Below, one piece after another: positions 1 through 11,607 of a stretch of DNA of 64,000 nucleotides. Under the pieces are notes generated by a model, which was not told the DNA's origin, made no database searches, and worked only from the letters and a program-made list of their open reading frames with translations. The DNA is taken from NCBI GenBank assembly GCA_016858145.1, contig JAEHOE010000069.1:62001-126000 (forward strand). The letters are read 5' to 3'. Each line of letters starts with the position of its first letter. Position 1 is the stretch's first letter. Origin of the DNA: Edaphochlamys debaryana. Its lineage: Eukaryota > Chlorophyta > Chlorophyceae > Chlamydomonadales. The translations under genes and the position numbers were made by a program.

Positions 1-3000
1 CTGCTTGGTGGAGGTCAATGGCTCCTATTTCTGCGCCCCTCACTCCTCCCCAAGACCGTTTGCTGTTGCCAGATGCGCCCTCCTTCCTCCCCTGACTTGT
101 CCTCTCGTCCTCTGCTGTCCTCTGCCCTGCCCTGCCCTGATCCGCCCAGCCGGATTACACGTGCACCCATGTCGCCACGACGTATCACCCCGTCAAGTAA
201 GGGGCGGGGGGAAGGTGGTTGGGAGGGCTCCCAGGGGGTGCAGGGGCTGCAGGCGCAGGGCCCTGAGGAGAGCGTGGGGGCGTGGGGTCAGACCGCACCC
301 TATCTTTAGCCCTGCTAGCAAGCTGGTTAGCCTGACGTGCCCACGTGTGCTACCCGCAGGTGCTACGAGGTGCGAGGCGGTGCTGGGAGCTGCAGCAGCG
401 GCGGCGGTAGCCCGAGGGCCAGAGCAGGAGGGGCTCAGAGTGCGGGGGGAGGGGTACAGCAAGGGAAGGCGAGGGAGGAGGCATGTGCCAGATGGCGCCT
501 TCCGGCCGGGGTACCCGCTCTCTCACGCAACCCGCTCTGGCATCCCACCTGACTCGCGGTGTTATGGGGCCGAGGGGCGGGTGGGCGCGGCAGGCGGTCT
601 GAGTGGGGGTCCCGGGGCACTTCCATGCTTCTTCTCATGCGTGACCAACACCGTCCTGCTTCCTACCCGAACAACTCCCGGCCATGCGCGTGCCGCGCAG
701 TTTGTGAACAAGACGGTGGAGGAGCAGGTGCGGGGAGGGCTGTGGGGTGGATGAGGGGCTCCAAAGCCCAAACATGCGGGGGTGGGATGCACACGTCCAA
801 CCGGGGCACAGCATGCGGCAGCACTGCCTGAACAGGATAATAAACGGGATGACGGCCTGCCGTACTGCTGCCGTACTCGCAGTGGAGCCAGATGCCGTAC
901 GCCAACGCTACGGGCGTGCAGTGGCGGCAGGGGCAGATGTCACGGAAGTTCGAGCCCCAGGACATACCGGGGGAGGACGGCGTGATCGGGAACGACATCT
1001 GGTGGAGGCAAGCAGGGAGGGGCGGCCGGGTCTGGGTTTAGGCTCAGCAGGAAGGGGTGGGAGTGGGGGTGGGCTCCATGCCCGGGTCTGATCCGTGATC
1101 CCAGGATGGGGCGGTACCGCTCCTCCTTGGGCTCTTGTCCATGTTGGGACGGTTCTCTTGTGTTAGGGCAGGGCGTACCGTCACGCACCTCAGCGACCGA
1201 CGCTTGAGCTCGCCTCGCGCCCCGCCCTTCCTCTGCCCTCCCAGGCCCTACCTGAGCCTCCCCCTGGACCGGTGCCAGGTGTCGTGCCTCAAGAAGGGCG
1301 CCTGTGTCATCGAAATGGACGTGAGGCGGTCGGAAGAGGGAGGGGACAACTACCGCTACCGGCGGGTTACGGGCGGCGAGGGGGGTTTTGGCGCGGAGGC
1401 ACAGACAGGGACAGCGAAGGGATGGGCGGGATGGGACGGGCTTCCGGGCTGCCGAAGGGATGGGCGGGATGGGCTTCCGAGCTTCCGGGCTTCCTAGGAA
1501 CCGGCCGGCTCTCCGTCAGCGAAGGCAGCCCGCAGGCGCCCGGGGCCTGGTGCCGCTTTGCTGTCTTCCGCGCCCCCCACACACAATGGCATGGCTTGTG
1601 GTTCTGCAATGCCTACCGTACACAGCGACGAACCAACTAACGGCGGCTCTTGGGCGTCTAACCCACAGCGAAAAGACGGCCAACTGACCAACCCGGGGCG
1701 GGAGCCGTTCTGCCTGTGCTACAAGGGTTACGAGGGCGACAAGTGCCAGTGAGTACGGCAGGAAAGGGTGGTACGGCACATGACGCATGCAAGTCGGGTG
1801 GCCCGGGCGACTGCTCAGCGACCACACCCTGCAATGCCGTTGCGCTCGCGGGCCAAGCCCTCGGCCAATGCCTTACGTGCCAAGCCCTCCGCCTTGATCA
1901 GCACTGCCTCGCGCCCACGGCCTCCCCCTCGCGATCCCATGCCCCGGCCCCTCCCACCCCCGCCCTCCCGTCCCCTCCCCACCTTCCAACATTCCCGCAC
2001 CCCCCTGCCCCCCACCGCTGCCCCCGCCTGCCTGCCGCAGGTACGACATGCGCGGCCTCTGCCCCAACGAGTGCGGCGGCCGCGGCAAGTGCTACCGCGG
2101 CTTCTGCCACTGCGAGTGGGTGCGGCCGAGGCAGCGGGAGAGGGCATGCGCACACACGCAGCCCTCCGCTGGGTCACATACGCAGGCTCCACGCCAAGGT
2201 TCCACGGCTTTGCTCAATGCCCCCTTCCTTGGCACCCTTCTGCCCCGCAGGCCCCCCTTCTGGGGCCTGGGCTGCGCCCGCGAGAGGGCCTGGGCGCTGC
2301 GGCCGGGGGCGGTGCCCATACCCAACCGGGCCAAGCTGCGGATTTACGTGTGAGGATCAAGATTGAGCCTTAATTGGAAGGGCCGTCCATCACATTGGCT
2401 TTCGGGGGGGTTGGAAGTTCGGAACCCGGGCGGCTGGCTGGTGGGGGCCCTGCAGCCCTGCAACCCTGCAACCCTGCAATCCTCACTGTTCCCCCCACGC
2501 TTGCCCCCCTCACCCGCAGGTACGATCTGCCGTCCAACATCGCCTTCCCTCTGCCCCTGGACGATAGCGTGAGTGCCTAGGAAGATAACCCTCGAGCGCA
2601 ACTGCATGTAACTGCGACCGGAGACGGGGGGTATCCCAGCAAGCGGAAGGGACAGAGCTCATGAAGATGTGGCCTGTTTGTGTGAAACAGGGTAGGGAGA
2701 GCTGCCACTCAGCCCGCCGACCCCTCTTCTTCTGGATCGCAGGTCACAGACATGAACTTTGAGCCCTATGGCACGGACCACAAGTTCCTGGTGGGGCGGG
2801 GCCGATTCGGGGTCCCGACCTCCCCCTGATTCCCCAACTGTTTGTTGCCGACCTCCCTCACTCGCTAACTGAACCTTGCTCGATTACTGGCTTCTCTCCC
2901 CTGCCCCCAGGTCCCCCTGTCCCTGACACTGCGACGCACTCCCGCAAGCACCCAAACACCCCTGTCCCCCGCCCCCGCAGGAGCTGCTCCTCAAGGACCC

Positions 3001-6000
3001 GTCCGTGCGCACCGGTGAGCAGAACGGAATCGAGGAGCGTGGCCGCGTCGGGTCCAGGGCTCTTGGCGTACTGTGTGTAACAATATAGCGTTCGGGGGCC
3101 AGGCCCTCGGGGACCAAACTGTCATCCACGAAAATCGCTTAACCCTCGCCCCTTGTGCGTCCCTCCCTTCCCCCGTAGAGAACCCGCTCGAGGCCAACCT
3201 GTTCTTCGTGCCGGCGCGCTCGTACGCCTACACCTCCAACACCAACTCGCCCCACAACCAGGTGGGGTTAGGTCGGCAAGGGCGACTGGCTTGGTTGAGG
3301 GGGGCGGCACCGCCAGGCAGCGGGGCGCTCTCGCCATACTCCCGTAAAGAGAAAGCAGCTAGCTGCTAGCTGAAAGTACCATTGCACAAGCTCGACTTCC
3401 TACCTTGAGTCGCACCTGCGGTCGCGCTTTTGCCTCGGGGCCGCCCGGCCTGCACCTGCCCCGGGCCCAGCACGCTGTCCTTTCCCTGCCTCCTTTCCCA
3501 CTTGCCTACCTCAACCCTCGCACCTCCGCAGATCAAGCACGTGATGGATTACGTAATGCGCACGTGGCCGTACTTCAACGCCAGCGGCGGCCGGGACCAC
3601 CTGGTCTGGACCACGGGTGGGCTCATGATCGGGACTTGGCAAAGGGGTCGTTCGCTGTTGGTGGGCTGCACCGCTGCCGGCTTGATCGGTGTGGGCATGC
3701 TATGGGCGGGGCGATCGTTGCAGGGCACAGGCTGGGAACGAGCGCGATCTGGAAGTATCGTCATGGCGGGACACGCTGTATCCACCCCGTCTTGCCTGAC
3801 CGTGGCCGCCCTCCCTCCCCGAATGTGTTTGCCGCTTGCAAGGCGACCGGGGGTCGTGCAGCGTGAAACGCGAGGTGCGGCGGTCGGGACCCGTCGATGC
3901 GTGCGGGCAGAGAAGGGCCGGGGAGGGCAGGCGTCAGCGTGCTGGGCCCCGGAGGGCCCCAGCGAGGGTCCCAGCGTCCCCCTCGTCATGCGGCATCCCC
4001 GCGGGCTGCTCCCCCGCCAGCCCGCCTCTCGCTTTGCTCATGTGACCCAACCCAGTCCCACGTTCAAACCGCACCCCAACCGAACCCAACCACCCCATCC
4101 AACTCCAATTTCTGCAACCGCAGCTGTCCCGCGTCATCCACATGACCCTGTTCGGCGTGCACGCCTCCGTGCGCCCCAGCGGCCCCGGCACGTTCCTGGA
4201 CCAGCGGCCCACGCTGCACCCCGACTGGGGCTGCCTCCACCCGGGCAAGGACATTGTGGCGGCACCCTCGTGAGTGAGGGGCTGGGGGGCAAGGGAGGGT
4301 AGAAAGGGGAACAGGGAGGGGCAAGGGGAAAGAGCAAAGGGTGGACGCGCGCCAGGCGCCAGGAAGGGCATGATATGATGTGCTAAATGGGTGAAATGAA
4401 AGGGAGGCAGTTCCTTCATCGTGCGCGCACGCGAGGATGTTGCGCGACTTGGTCAACGCTCAAGCCCAGACCGAGCGCGATGTTGCTATCTATGTTTATA
4501 TCACCGAAGTATCTGATTAAATAGGTACACTCTGTCGCGGGTCGGCACGCGCGGCGACACGTGTTCCATCCGAACAGTTTCTCGGGCCCATCCTTATTTC
4601 GAGGAAGCTGACTATGACTCGTTACTTCACGTCCCTGCCCGCAGAAACGACCACACGGAGTTTGCGGACCGCTCGGGCGAAATCTACGCCAAGCTCAAGT
4701 CCAACAACGGCCAGGCGCCCAACCGCACCGCTCTTTTTTTCTTCGCGGGCGAGTGTGGCCCCCCGTGGGCCTGGGCGGGGCCTACGCTGGGGGGGGGGTG
4801 AGCATGGGGCCCGGTGGGGCCTCCCATGGGCCGGGGTGGGGCCTCATGCTCTCCTCCCCTCCCTCCTTCCACCGACCTCGTCCCCCTGCCGCCTCGTCCT
4901 TCGCCCCCGCCGCCCAGCCAGCCCATCCGGAGCGTGCAACGCTCGCCCGGGCCTCTCTGGCCAAATCTCCCCTCCCTTTCGGACCACCACCCTCTCCCCT
5001 TGATCAAACGCTGCCCTTCCCTTCCCAATCCCTCCCTGTCTCCCTCCCATCCCCCAGGCGGTGTGCGCTTCAACGAGCCAGCCTACTCGGGCGGCGCTCG
5101 GCAGGAACTGGCGCTTCACCTCAAGAAGGTGTTCAACGAGTCGGAGGCAAACTACACGGACGTGACCTTCAAAGAGGGTAGGAGGAGAGGGGCCTGAAGT
5201 GCGTCGGAGGAGAGGGGTCCGCAGGGCGCGCGGGGCGAGGGGGCTGGTGCACAGGGCTGGTGGGCTGCTGGCTGGGCTGGGTCACCCCTGGGAGCTGAGA
5301 GATCCAAGCGTGTGTGCTTTACATGGCTCTGACTGGTCCGCGGCGCATTGGGTCATGATCTTGCCTCCGGCGCTCCGAGGGTTTTTGATGCTAGAGCCGG
5401 CGGCGGCTGCGGCTCTCCACACCGAGCGAGCCTGCCACAGAGCGGGGCTCCAGCTCACCCCCACCACCTCAATCAATCATGAAGTCCCAGGGCGAAGACC
5501 GCAGCCCCTTACCAATGTTCTCCTAACCGCCTTCCTCTGCCCAGGCTACATTGACGACTACAAGGGTCTCTACCTGCACTCCAAGTTCTGCCTGGCTCCA
5601 CACGGCTTCGGTGGGAAGCGCGACCGGCGGGCCTGGGGCGAGCGCTTGAGTGGGCTAGCGGGCGCTATCTAGCTATTGACAGGAGCTTACGCCGTACCGT
5701 AACCTCCTAAGTTTTCCTGCCGTGCTGCCCAGGCTTCGGCATCCGACTAACTGAGGCCATGTTGTCTGGATGCATCCCCGTCATCATCCAGGCGCGTGCG
5801 AGGGGATGTTACGGAGAAAGGGGGATGTGTACGAGCTTGTCGCTCCTTGCCGTGCAAACCCAGACGCCCTCGGATCCAAGACTAGCAGCGTGACCGTCTC
5901 GTGAGTCGTGGTGTCGTTGCCGACGCGGCCTGTGCAGGACACCGTGTACCAGCCGTACGAGGCCGACGGCATCCTGCCGTACCATAAATTCTCTGTACGC

Positions 6001-6543
6001 CTGCCCAAGTCCGACATCCCCAACATTGTGCCCATCCTGAGGTGCGCAGTGGTGTGCTGGCCGCAGCTAGCCCTCAAAAGTCTGGTGTGTGACCCCAAAC
6101 CGCCTGATTTGCCTGACTCCGCTATTGTCCCTTCTCCCCTTTGTCACCCACCCCATCCCCCAGGTCCATCCCGATCGAGAGGCAGAACAAGATGCGGATG
6201 GAGATGGTCGAGTATCACCGGTGGGGCGGGGGCTGGGACCTGGGGAGGGGGGAAGGAGGGCCTTGTTTGGCTGGTAGGGCACTGAGTGGTTTGCCTGCCC
6301 TGCACTTACTAAGAACACCCTGACAATGTTCGCCGACGCTGTGTGCCCCCCTGCCTGCCCCCCAGGGCCTTCCTGTGGGACCCGTCCCTAGGGGGCCAGG
6401 CCTACAACTACACGATCCGGGCGCTGGAGCAGCGGGTCAACGGAGTGGTGGGGCGCCTGTGGGCGCTGGACGGGCCGGGGCTGCAGAACCGGAGGAGGCG
6501 GAGAGGCGGCGCCAGGAGGGCGCTGCGGAGGGGGAGCAGCTAG
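1..6543 (+). CDS. Exostosin-type (GT47) glycosyltransferase with EGF-like module, 3' part
   Basis: This is the 3' part of a many-exon gene whose start lies left of the window. It probably encodes a Golgi or secretory-pathway glycosyltransferase. Exons I can join in phase include about 150-196, 360-406, 883-1006, 1669-1748, 2041-2115, 2251-2347 and a last exon from about 6366 to the TAG at 6541-6543. The upstream part is Cys-rich and includes an EGF-like module at about 2060-2290 (CPNECGGRGKCYRGFCHCE, then PPFWGLGCARE). The exostosin core follows. The motif GDRGSC falls near 3840, and SKFCLAPHGFG joins FGIRLTEAMLSGCIPVIIQ at 5580-5790. PYHKFSVRLPKSDIPNIVPIL lies near 5980-6040 and AFLWDP near 6370. 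The CLAP.G.....EAM..GCIPVI segment is the diagnostic GT47 C-terminal motif. Family assignment is firm. The sugar donor and acceptor cannot be told from sequence. The exon after 1006 appears to be reached through a GC-AG intron. Confidence 0.88.
1415..1497. repeat. Degenerate tandem repeat inside an exostosin-gene intron
   Basis: Two imperfect copies of a G-rich unit (GAAGGGATGGGCGGGATGGG followed by CTTCCGGGCT-like sequence) lie in the intron between the exons ending near 1320 and starting near 1669. No function is apparent. Confidence 0.6.
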
Positions 6544-7699
6544 AACGCTTGGTTCATGGGCAGGGTATGTATGAATGTGAAGGTCGGAGTAGCTCCACGG
6601 ACTCGGAAGCGGGCTTCAGTCAAGAACAGCGAGGGCTGCTGGATGCGATCTATGGAGGGGGCGGGGAGCAGGACCTTTGCTGCCCTGGCAGCCGCTTGCA
6701 AGCAAGGTCCTCTCCAGCCGCTGTTACACCCTACCCACGGACTTGCACGTACCGTATGTGACCCTGATAGCAGCGCGCGCGCTTCCTGAGCTTTCGACAG
6801 CTGTGGCTTGGGCGGGTAGTTGCGATCACGTCGATCACGTCAGCCGATGATGAGGGAAAGGTTGACGGCGGAGGAGCGAGGCTGACAGCTCGGGCGGGGC
6901 ACAGGCACGAGTGCCAGACTACGCGGCGGCGAGCGAGGGAGGTTGAGGGACCAGGCAAAGTGGTTAAGGCTCGTGGAGAAAGGTTCGGCATTTAAGCCTG
7001 GAGCTGAAGCTGCATGTGGGTCGGGGCCGGTACGTACCAGGTGCGGGTTACTGCCGACATGCGCCAAGCGACGCCCGAAGATGATTGCGAGCATATGGAT
7101 TTCATTCGAACCTGCTCGGTGGGGTTCTGTACAGCACTTCCTCGCAGGCGTGTCAGTCGGCATGTATGTGCGCCGCCCGAGCGGTCCTCCATCCAGCCGC
7201 CGCTGGCCTCGCCCCCGAAGCTTCACGTGGAGTGACCGCACGACGCAGTACCACCCAGTGTCTTAGCACGGCGCACGACGGCGCATTATGCGATGATAGC
7301 TCCGATGTCAGCGGTTGAACACCGCGGGGGCCCAGGGCCCAGGGCGGGCCCTAGCGTGTCGCCACGAACACCTGGCGAACACAACACGGTCGGCCGGGCT
7401 CCCCCGCCCCCACGCGCTTCCCTGCCTCAGTGTTCCTCCCTCTCCCTCATTGCGACCCTATCACGCGCTAGCCCGCCGGCGCAAAAGAGGGCGACTGCTG
7501 GTTCGTACCCTCCTTGCCGCCGAGGTCCTTTGCGTGTAACTGCAGTCACTCGCCGCAAAGCCCCATTATAGGCTTGAACAGCAACTCAACAAAGCGTGTA
7601 TGTGTGCAGCTGGCGCTGGCGCTCTGCACGAACTGAAATCACAGAAGCCAAACAACTGGCTTTCTAGGACACGTGCTGCCTGCAAGCGCAAGCATTGCA
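6544..7699. other. Spacer between the two + strand genes (3' UTR of the first, 5' region of the second)
   Basis: After the TAG at 6541 I find no spliceable coding exon. The stretch should hold the 3' UTR of the exostosin gene, up to a TGTAA near 7535, and the promoter and 5' UTR of the next gene. I see no clear TATA box. The open frames here have no recognisable protein features. Confidence 0.6.
7535..7539 (+). terminator. Candidate TGTAA polyadenylation signal of the exostosin gene
   Basis: TGTAA is the usual poly(A) signal of volvocine nuclear genes. This is the first copy I see downstream of the TAG at 6541. It lies about 990 bases after the stop and 160 bases before the next start codon, so the 3' UTR would be long. 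Confidence 0.45.
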
Positions 7700-10330
7700 A
7701 TGGTATCAAGGATGATGCAAGCAGCGGTCTTTGGGGCGCTCGTTACGTTGGCAGTGTTCTCGCCGCTCGCTTTCGCGGCCATGGCTGACACCTGCGGCCG
7801 ACCTGTGACGGCGGAAATGGAGAACAACGCTAAGCTTGCCGCTGTGAACATGGGCACCAAGTAAGCGGCGCCCGAACGCCATTGCACCGGGAAGTTAGAG
7901 CCGCTTTGCCACACGCCTTAGACCTGGGGCGGGAAGGCATCGCGGTGGCGTCTAAAGAGGGCAACTTACGATAAGACTGGATAGGGCGGCAGGTGCTGTG
8001 CGCGTCGCGTGAGACCCCAAAGCCCCGTCGCCCAAAACGCGTTCAACTCCCGGCCCACCCGGGTTTCGACATTCCGTGGCCCCTTAGCATACCAGGATAC
8101 GTTAGTTTTCAAGGACACTGGGCATTGCACAGGCTCCGCTAGCTGTCATCCCCGCTCCCGGACCGAGGTCGGACCCGTAGGGGTAGGGGTAGGGGCAGGG
8201 GCAGGGGTAGGGGCGTCCGTCCGCCGACTTCGCCTTCGCCATCGAAGAAGTAGCTTTGGAACGCATACCGCGGTGTTTGGGTGCATTCCTAACGGGCGGG
8301 AGCACGGCGCGCCGCGCTAATATCACACGGCTTCTTCTGACTAAGGGCACCTGCGGACTGAGTTCTGGTCACTGCCGCGGAGGTCGCCCGCCCAATCAAG
8401 CATGTCTGCCGTCGACAAGGCGCGCGCACCCGACCGCTTCCAATCACCCCCGGCCCTGAATCTGGCCACTGTATGGATAATAAGCACACATGACCATCTT
8501 AGGGTGGGGAGCAGGCAGGTGCTAGGGAGCTGGGGGGGAGGGGGCGGAACCCGCCTGCCCAAACCCATTACCTTCCCGCCTTCTTTCCCCCTTCCCCCCC
8601 CTTTCTTCCTCTCTTGCCCCCTCCTTTCTCCCTCCCTGAGCGGGCGTGCCTGTGCCCACCGCTGCCTGTCGCCCGCAGGTTGGTGAACACGGAACAGGAC
8701 TTCATAACAACAGCCCGCGGCAACGTGTGGCAGACGGACCGTGGTGTGAGGTTTGAAAACCTAGCCCACAACGCTTACGCCACGGCGGACTTCTATGTTT
8801 CCCCCACGTCCTTCAACCTCGGAGTACGTGCTTGCAGAGCCAGCTCAGCTTGGGGATCAGCTCAGCTTGGAGACCCTTACGAGGTCTGAGCGTTTTTTTG
8901 TGTGGCCCCGTCCGTCACGCAGGTGCCCGTGCAGCAGCTGACCACTACTAAGCCAACCGCTGCATATGGTGTAATCACGAAAGCCAACTTTGTTCCGGCT
9001 GTGTCCATCGACGAATTTGCCACCACGAGGTAGGTGCAGTACAACAGAAGGCTAGCTGCCGTACGTCTGATGTGCGCGGTCAGCAATAGCATGCCTGGCA
9101 CTGTATCCCCCCCCCTTCCATCCCCACTTGTAGCGTCACGAAGATCAAGGATGCAACCGGCAAAACTGTAGTCCAGAGTGCCAGTCTCAACGTACGTAGA
9201 TGTATGGTGGCTGTTCCTTAATTGCTGCGTGCAGCAGTAGTGGCCAGCGCGCCCATTACCACACGCGCTCCCATATGCTTGCAGTTTAAGACCAGAACAG
9301 CCTCAGGAGTCAACATGGTCCCCAAAGCCCTAACCGTGGAGATTGACATGAGCACACCCGGCAGCAAAGTGGTGTTTACGGAACATCTTACAGGTACGGC
9401 TAGACATTGATCATCATGCCTAGCATGCAGCAGAAAAGGCGGCAGTTGAATTAAAGCTCGCACCACATGATTTACATGGCGGCTGTTTTTATGTCGTGCA
9501 GGCTGCACCTTGGTGTGGGTGAGTGGTGATGATGCAGGCATCTACTCTTTGGGAGCAAGGGTAGCTGAGCGATTGCTGGGAAGGGCGGGCGGGGGTGGGA
9601 ACGAAGGGTGGGGGCCAACGTGGCTTGGGTGCTCTGTAACAGCGTTGATCCGCATCAATTCCGCATGCACGCACAGGACTACAACCCTGCCACCAAGAAG
9701 CTGTACATGGCGCACATGCAGCCCACAGACGCCATGTCTGACACCAATGGGGTCATGCAGCGCATGCTGAGCAATCAGGGTGACATCAAGTTTGAGGCCT
9801 TCCAGACCTCCAAAGCCAAGATGTTTGGGCAGGTGGGCGGGGTACGGCGGTACGCGGAGGGATGCAAGAACCCAATGGCTTGACTAGCTGGCTAGCAGAA
9901 TTAAAGACCCATATGCCACAACTAGCATGGGGTGATGTATGAGAGTGGCGCGGAGCGAGCGAGGGTGTGGAGCAGGAAAGGCAAGGGCATACCAGTCTTG
10001 ATTAATAAGCTGTGCCCATCCTTGCAGATGGGAATGGAGAGGAATGGCTACGGGCCAGCGGAAAACCATGCATCCGGTTTTTTCATGGTACGTACGTGGG
10101 GTCGCTGGGGCTGCCGCTGCAGTAATGGGGGGGCACACCGTTGGGGTGCTGTCCGCCAACCGGATTAATCAATACTTGCCCAGGTGGTCAAGACCAAGGA
10201 TGGGAGCATGTTCGTCACACGCCAATCTATGGAGACAGTAGTGACCAGCGTTGCCGGGTCAAACACGATCTCTTTTGTGCCCTCAATGAAGACCTCCATG
10301 CAAGTGCTGAGCAAGGGCACGCCGGTATAA
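7700..10330 (+). CDS. Secreted 319-residue protein of unrecognised family with a candidate Cys/His dyad
   Basis: Nine exons join in phase: 7700-7860, 8679-8823, 8923-9029, 9134-9191, 9285-9393, 9502-9518, 9677-9832, 10028-10087 and 10184-10330 (stop TAA). Every junction is GT-AG. I chose the ATG at 7700 because the frame upstream offers only GTG. Residues 1-28 form a signal peptide (MVSRMM..., hydrophobic to about LAFAAMA), so the product is probably secreted or luminal. The mature chain has no membrane segment. Cys195 in LTGC is followed by His212 in LYMAH, with a beta-strand pattern around both. An S/TGC Cys plus a His 12-17 residues later is the dyad of the CNF1/BLF1-type glutamine deamidase fold. 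This likeness rests on a short motif only and is a weak inference. Only one other Cys (32) is present. I cannot name the family. Confidence 0.85.
8178..8213. repeat. Six tandem (T/C)AGGGG hexamers in intron 1 of the secreted-protein gene
   Basis: Six consecutive hexamers, four TAGGGG and two CAGGGG, lie in the 818-base first intron. The + strand run has six G-tetrads' worth of G4 tracts and could fold as a G-quadruplex in DNA or pre-mRNA. It is not the algal telomere repeat (TTTTAGGG). Confidence 0.75.
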
Positions 10331-10557
10331 GGCTAGGCATACATACAACTAGAAGGGTGTGGGTGTGGGTACGGTGCTTGTATTCTTTTAACTAGCCGGG
10401 CCACTGGGGAGGATAAGGTGCGAGGCGTTTCCCTGCCTCAGCAGGCCTTGCTTGTTGGGCAGGTGAGGCCAGGAGGGGAGACAGGACTTTGCTAAGCACG
10501 GCGTGGCCTCAGTAAGGGATTGCGTGAGGGGAGGCAAGGCACGTGCGATGTGAGGGT

Positions 10558-10562
10558 TGTAA
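10558..10562 (+). terminator. Candidate TGTAA polyadenylation signal of the secreted-protein gene
   Basis: TGTAA lies about 230 bases after the TAA at 10328-10330, a normal distance for a volvocine 3' UTR. Confidence 0.6.
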
Positions 10563-10611
10563 AAGCGGTCGTGGGGCCGTGGGCTCTTCTTTTGGGGATG
10601 CGGCTGACGGG

Positions 10612-10689
10612 AGCTGCTGAGTCAGGAGCGAGCGGGTCTTGGTGCAGGGGAGCTGCTGAGTCAGGAGCGAGCGGGCCTTGGTGTAGGGG
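10612..10689. repeat. Two-copy 39-base direct tandem repeat
   Basis: The unit starts AGCTGCTGAGTCAGGAGCGA. The second copy begins at 10651 and differs from the first at only two bases (T/C and C/T). It sits just downstream of the likely poly(A) site and directly abuts a palindrome. Confidence 0.85.
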
Positions 10690-10710
10690 TAGAGGACCTC
10701 TACCCCTACA
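10682..10710. repeat. 29-base palindrome with 14-base arms
   Basis: TGTAGGGGTAGAGG is followed by one central base and its exact reverse complement. It overlaps the end of the 39-base tandem repeat and is followed by three CGCTAA(G/C) units to about 10730. It could form a hairpin in either strand or transcript. Confidence 0.85.
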
Positions 10711-10852
10711 CGCTAAGCGCTAAGCGCTAACTAGAGGGCATACGCACGCAAGGGACAGGCCGAGGCTGGCAGTGTACATGTGCTTACAAGCAAAGGTTTG
10801 CAAAAACACGCATTCTGAACACCATACTGCAAGGTGAAACCCTAGAAATTTT

Positions 10853-10913
10853 CTCGGGGGCTCCCGCCCCCAAACCCCCGGCTGGGGGGACACCCCCCAG
10901 ACCCCCCGGTCGG
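10853..10913. repeat. GC-rich cluster of short inverted repeats
   Basis: The segment contains CTGGGGGG-ACA-CCCCCCAG at 10882-10900 (8-base arms, 3-base loop). To its left is GGGGGC-TCCC-GCCCCC, and AAACCCCCGG and GACCCCCCGG units flank the hairpin. Such G/C-clustered short palindromes are typical of repeats that have spread in volvocine organelle genomes. Whether this is a copy of one of those is inference. Confidence 0.6.
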
Positions 10914-11602
10914 AATAGCTCTAGCATAGCCGTGCTCAGCGGTATTAGCCACATCCCCGCACAACAGCGACTGCATATATATACCACTCCGTGAGGGAGT
11001 AGAGCGAGCGACGTGACAAGAGACTGCCGGGGCCGGGGGTGAGGAGAGGCCGGCAGGTGGGGCCTGGGGTTTGGAGAGGTAGGGCAGGGCCAGGTGGGCC
11101 TTGGAGGTAGGTAGCGCGAAGTAGAGGGGGTTCTGCAACCATGAGCAGCCATGGGCTGGTGCTTTACGAGTGATAGCCCCAACCAGGCCGCTGTATGTGT
11201 TCCGTGTCATGCATGCTTCGATCAAGCAGCCTCAGACACGCCAGTACCACCCCCTCAGCCCCCATCACCTCAAGAAGGCGCCCTGGAAGATAGAGGCCCT
11301 CCTTCTTCCCGTGTGCGCTGTGACCTCGCCTGCTCCAAAGCAGCGTCCATAGAAGCGAGAGTACCGTAGACACAGCAGTGGGAGGGGCAAGCTGGGGCAA
11401 CAAGAGGCCTTCTCGTGACAAGGGGGGGCTGGGCATGTCCTGCGTGCCTGCATGCCGGCCGAGCGGGATACGGCCCCTTATGTTCAGGTGGGGGCGGAGA
11501 GGGGGACGGAGGGGGTTGTACGGTCGGCCAGTCATAATTAGCCACAGGTTGGAGGGGCTTCATAGTCTCGCTGCACTTGCGCCATGGGGCCTTGTCTGCT
11601 GT

Positions 11603-11607
11603 TTACA
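11603..11607 (-). terminator. Candidate polyadenylation signal (TGTAA on the - strand) of the giant gene
   Basis: TTACA on the + strand reads TGTAA on the - strand, about 620 bases beyond the giant gene's stop codon. A second copy lies at 10784-10788. I see none nearer the stop. Confidence 0.45.

Noticed and set aside
5..754. + strand open frame of 249 codons at the left edge
   Set aside because: It runs through several introns of the exostosin gene. Only short stretches (about 150-196, 360-406, 701-727) have exon-like character and flanking splice sites, and they are not all in this frame.
8178..8213. Interstitial telomere repeat
   Set aside because: The units are TAGGGG/CAGGGG hexamers, not the TTTTAGGG repeat typical of these algae.
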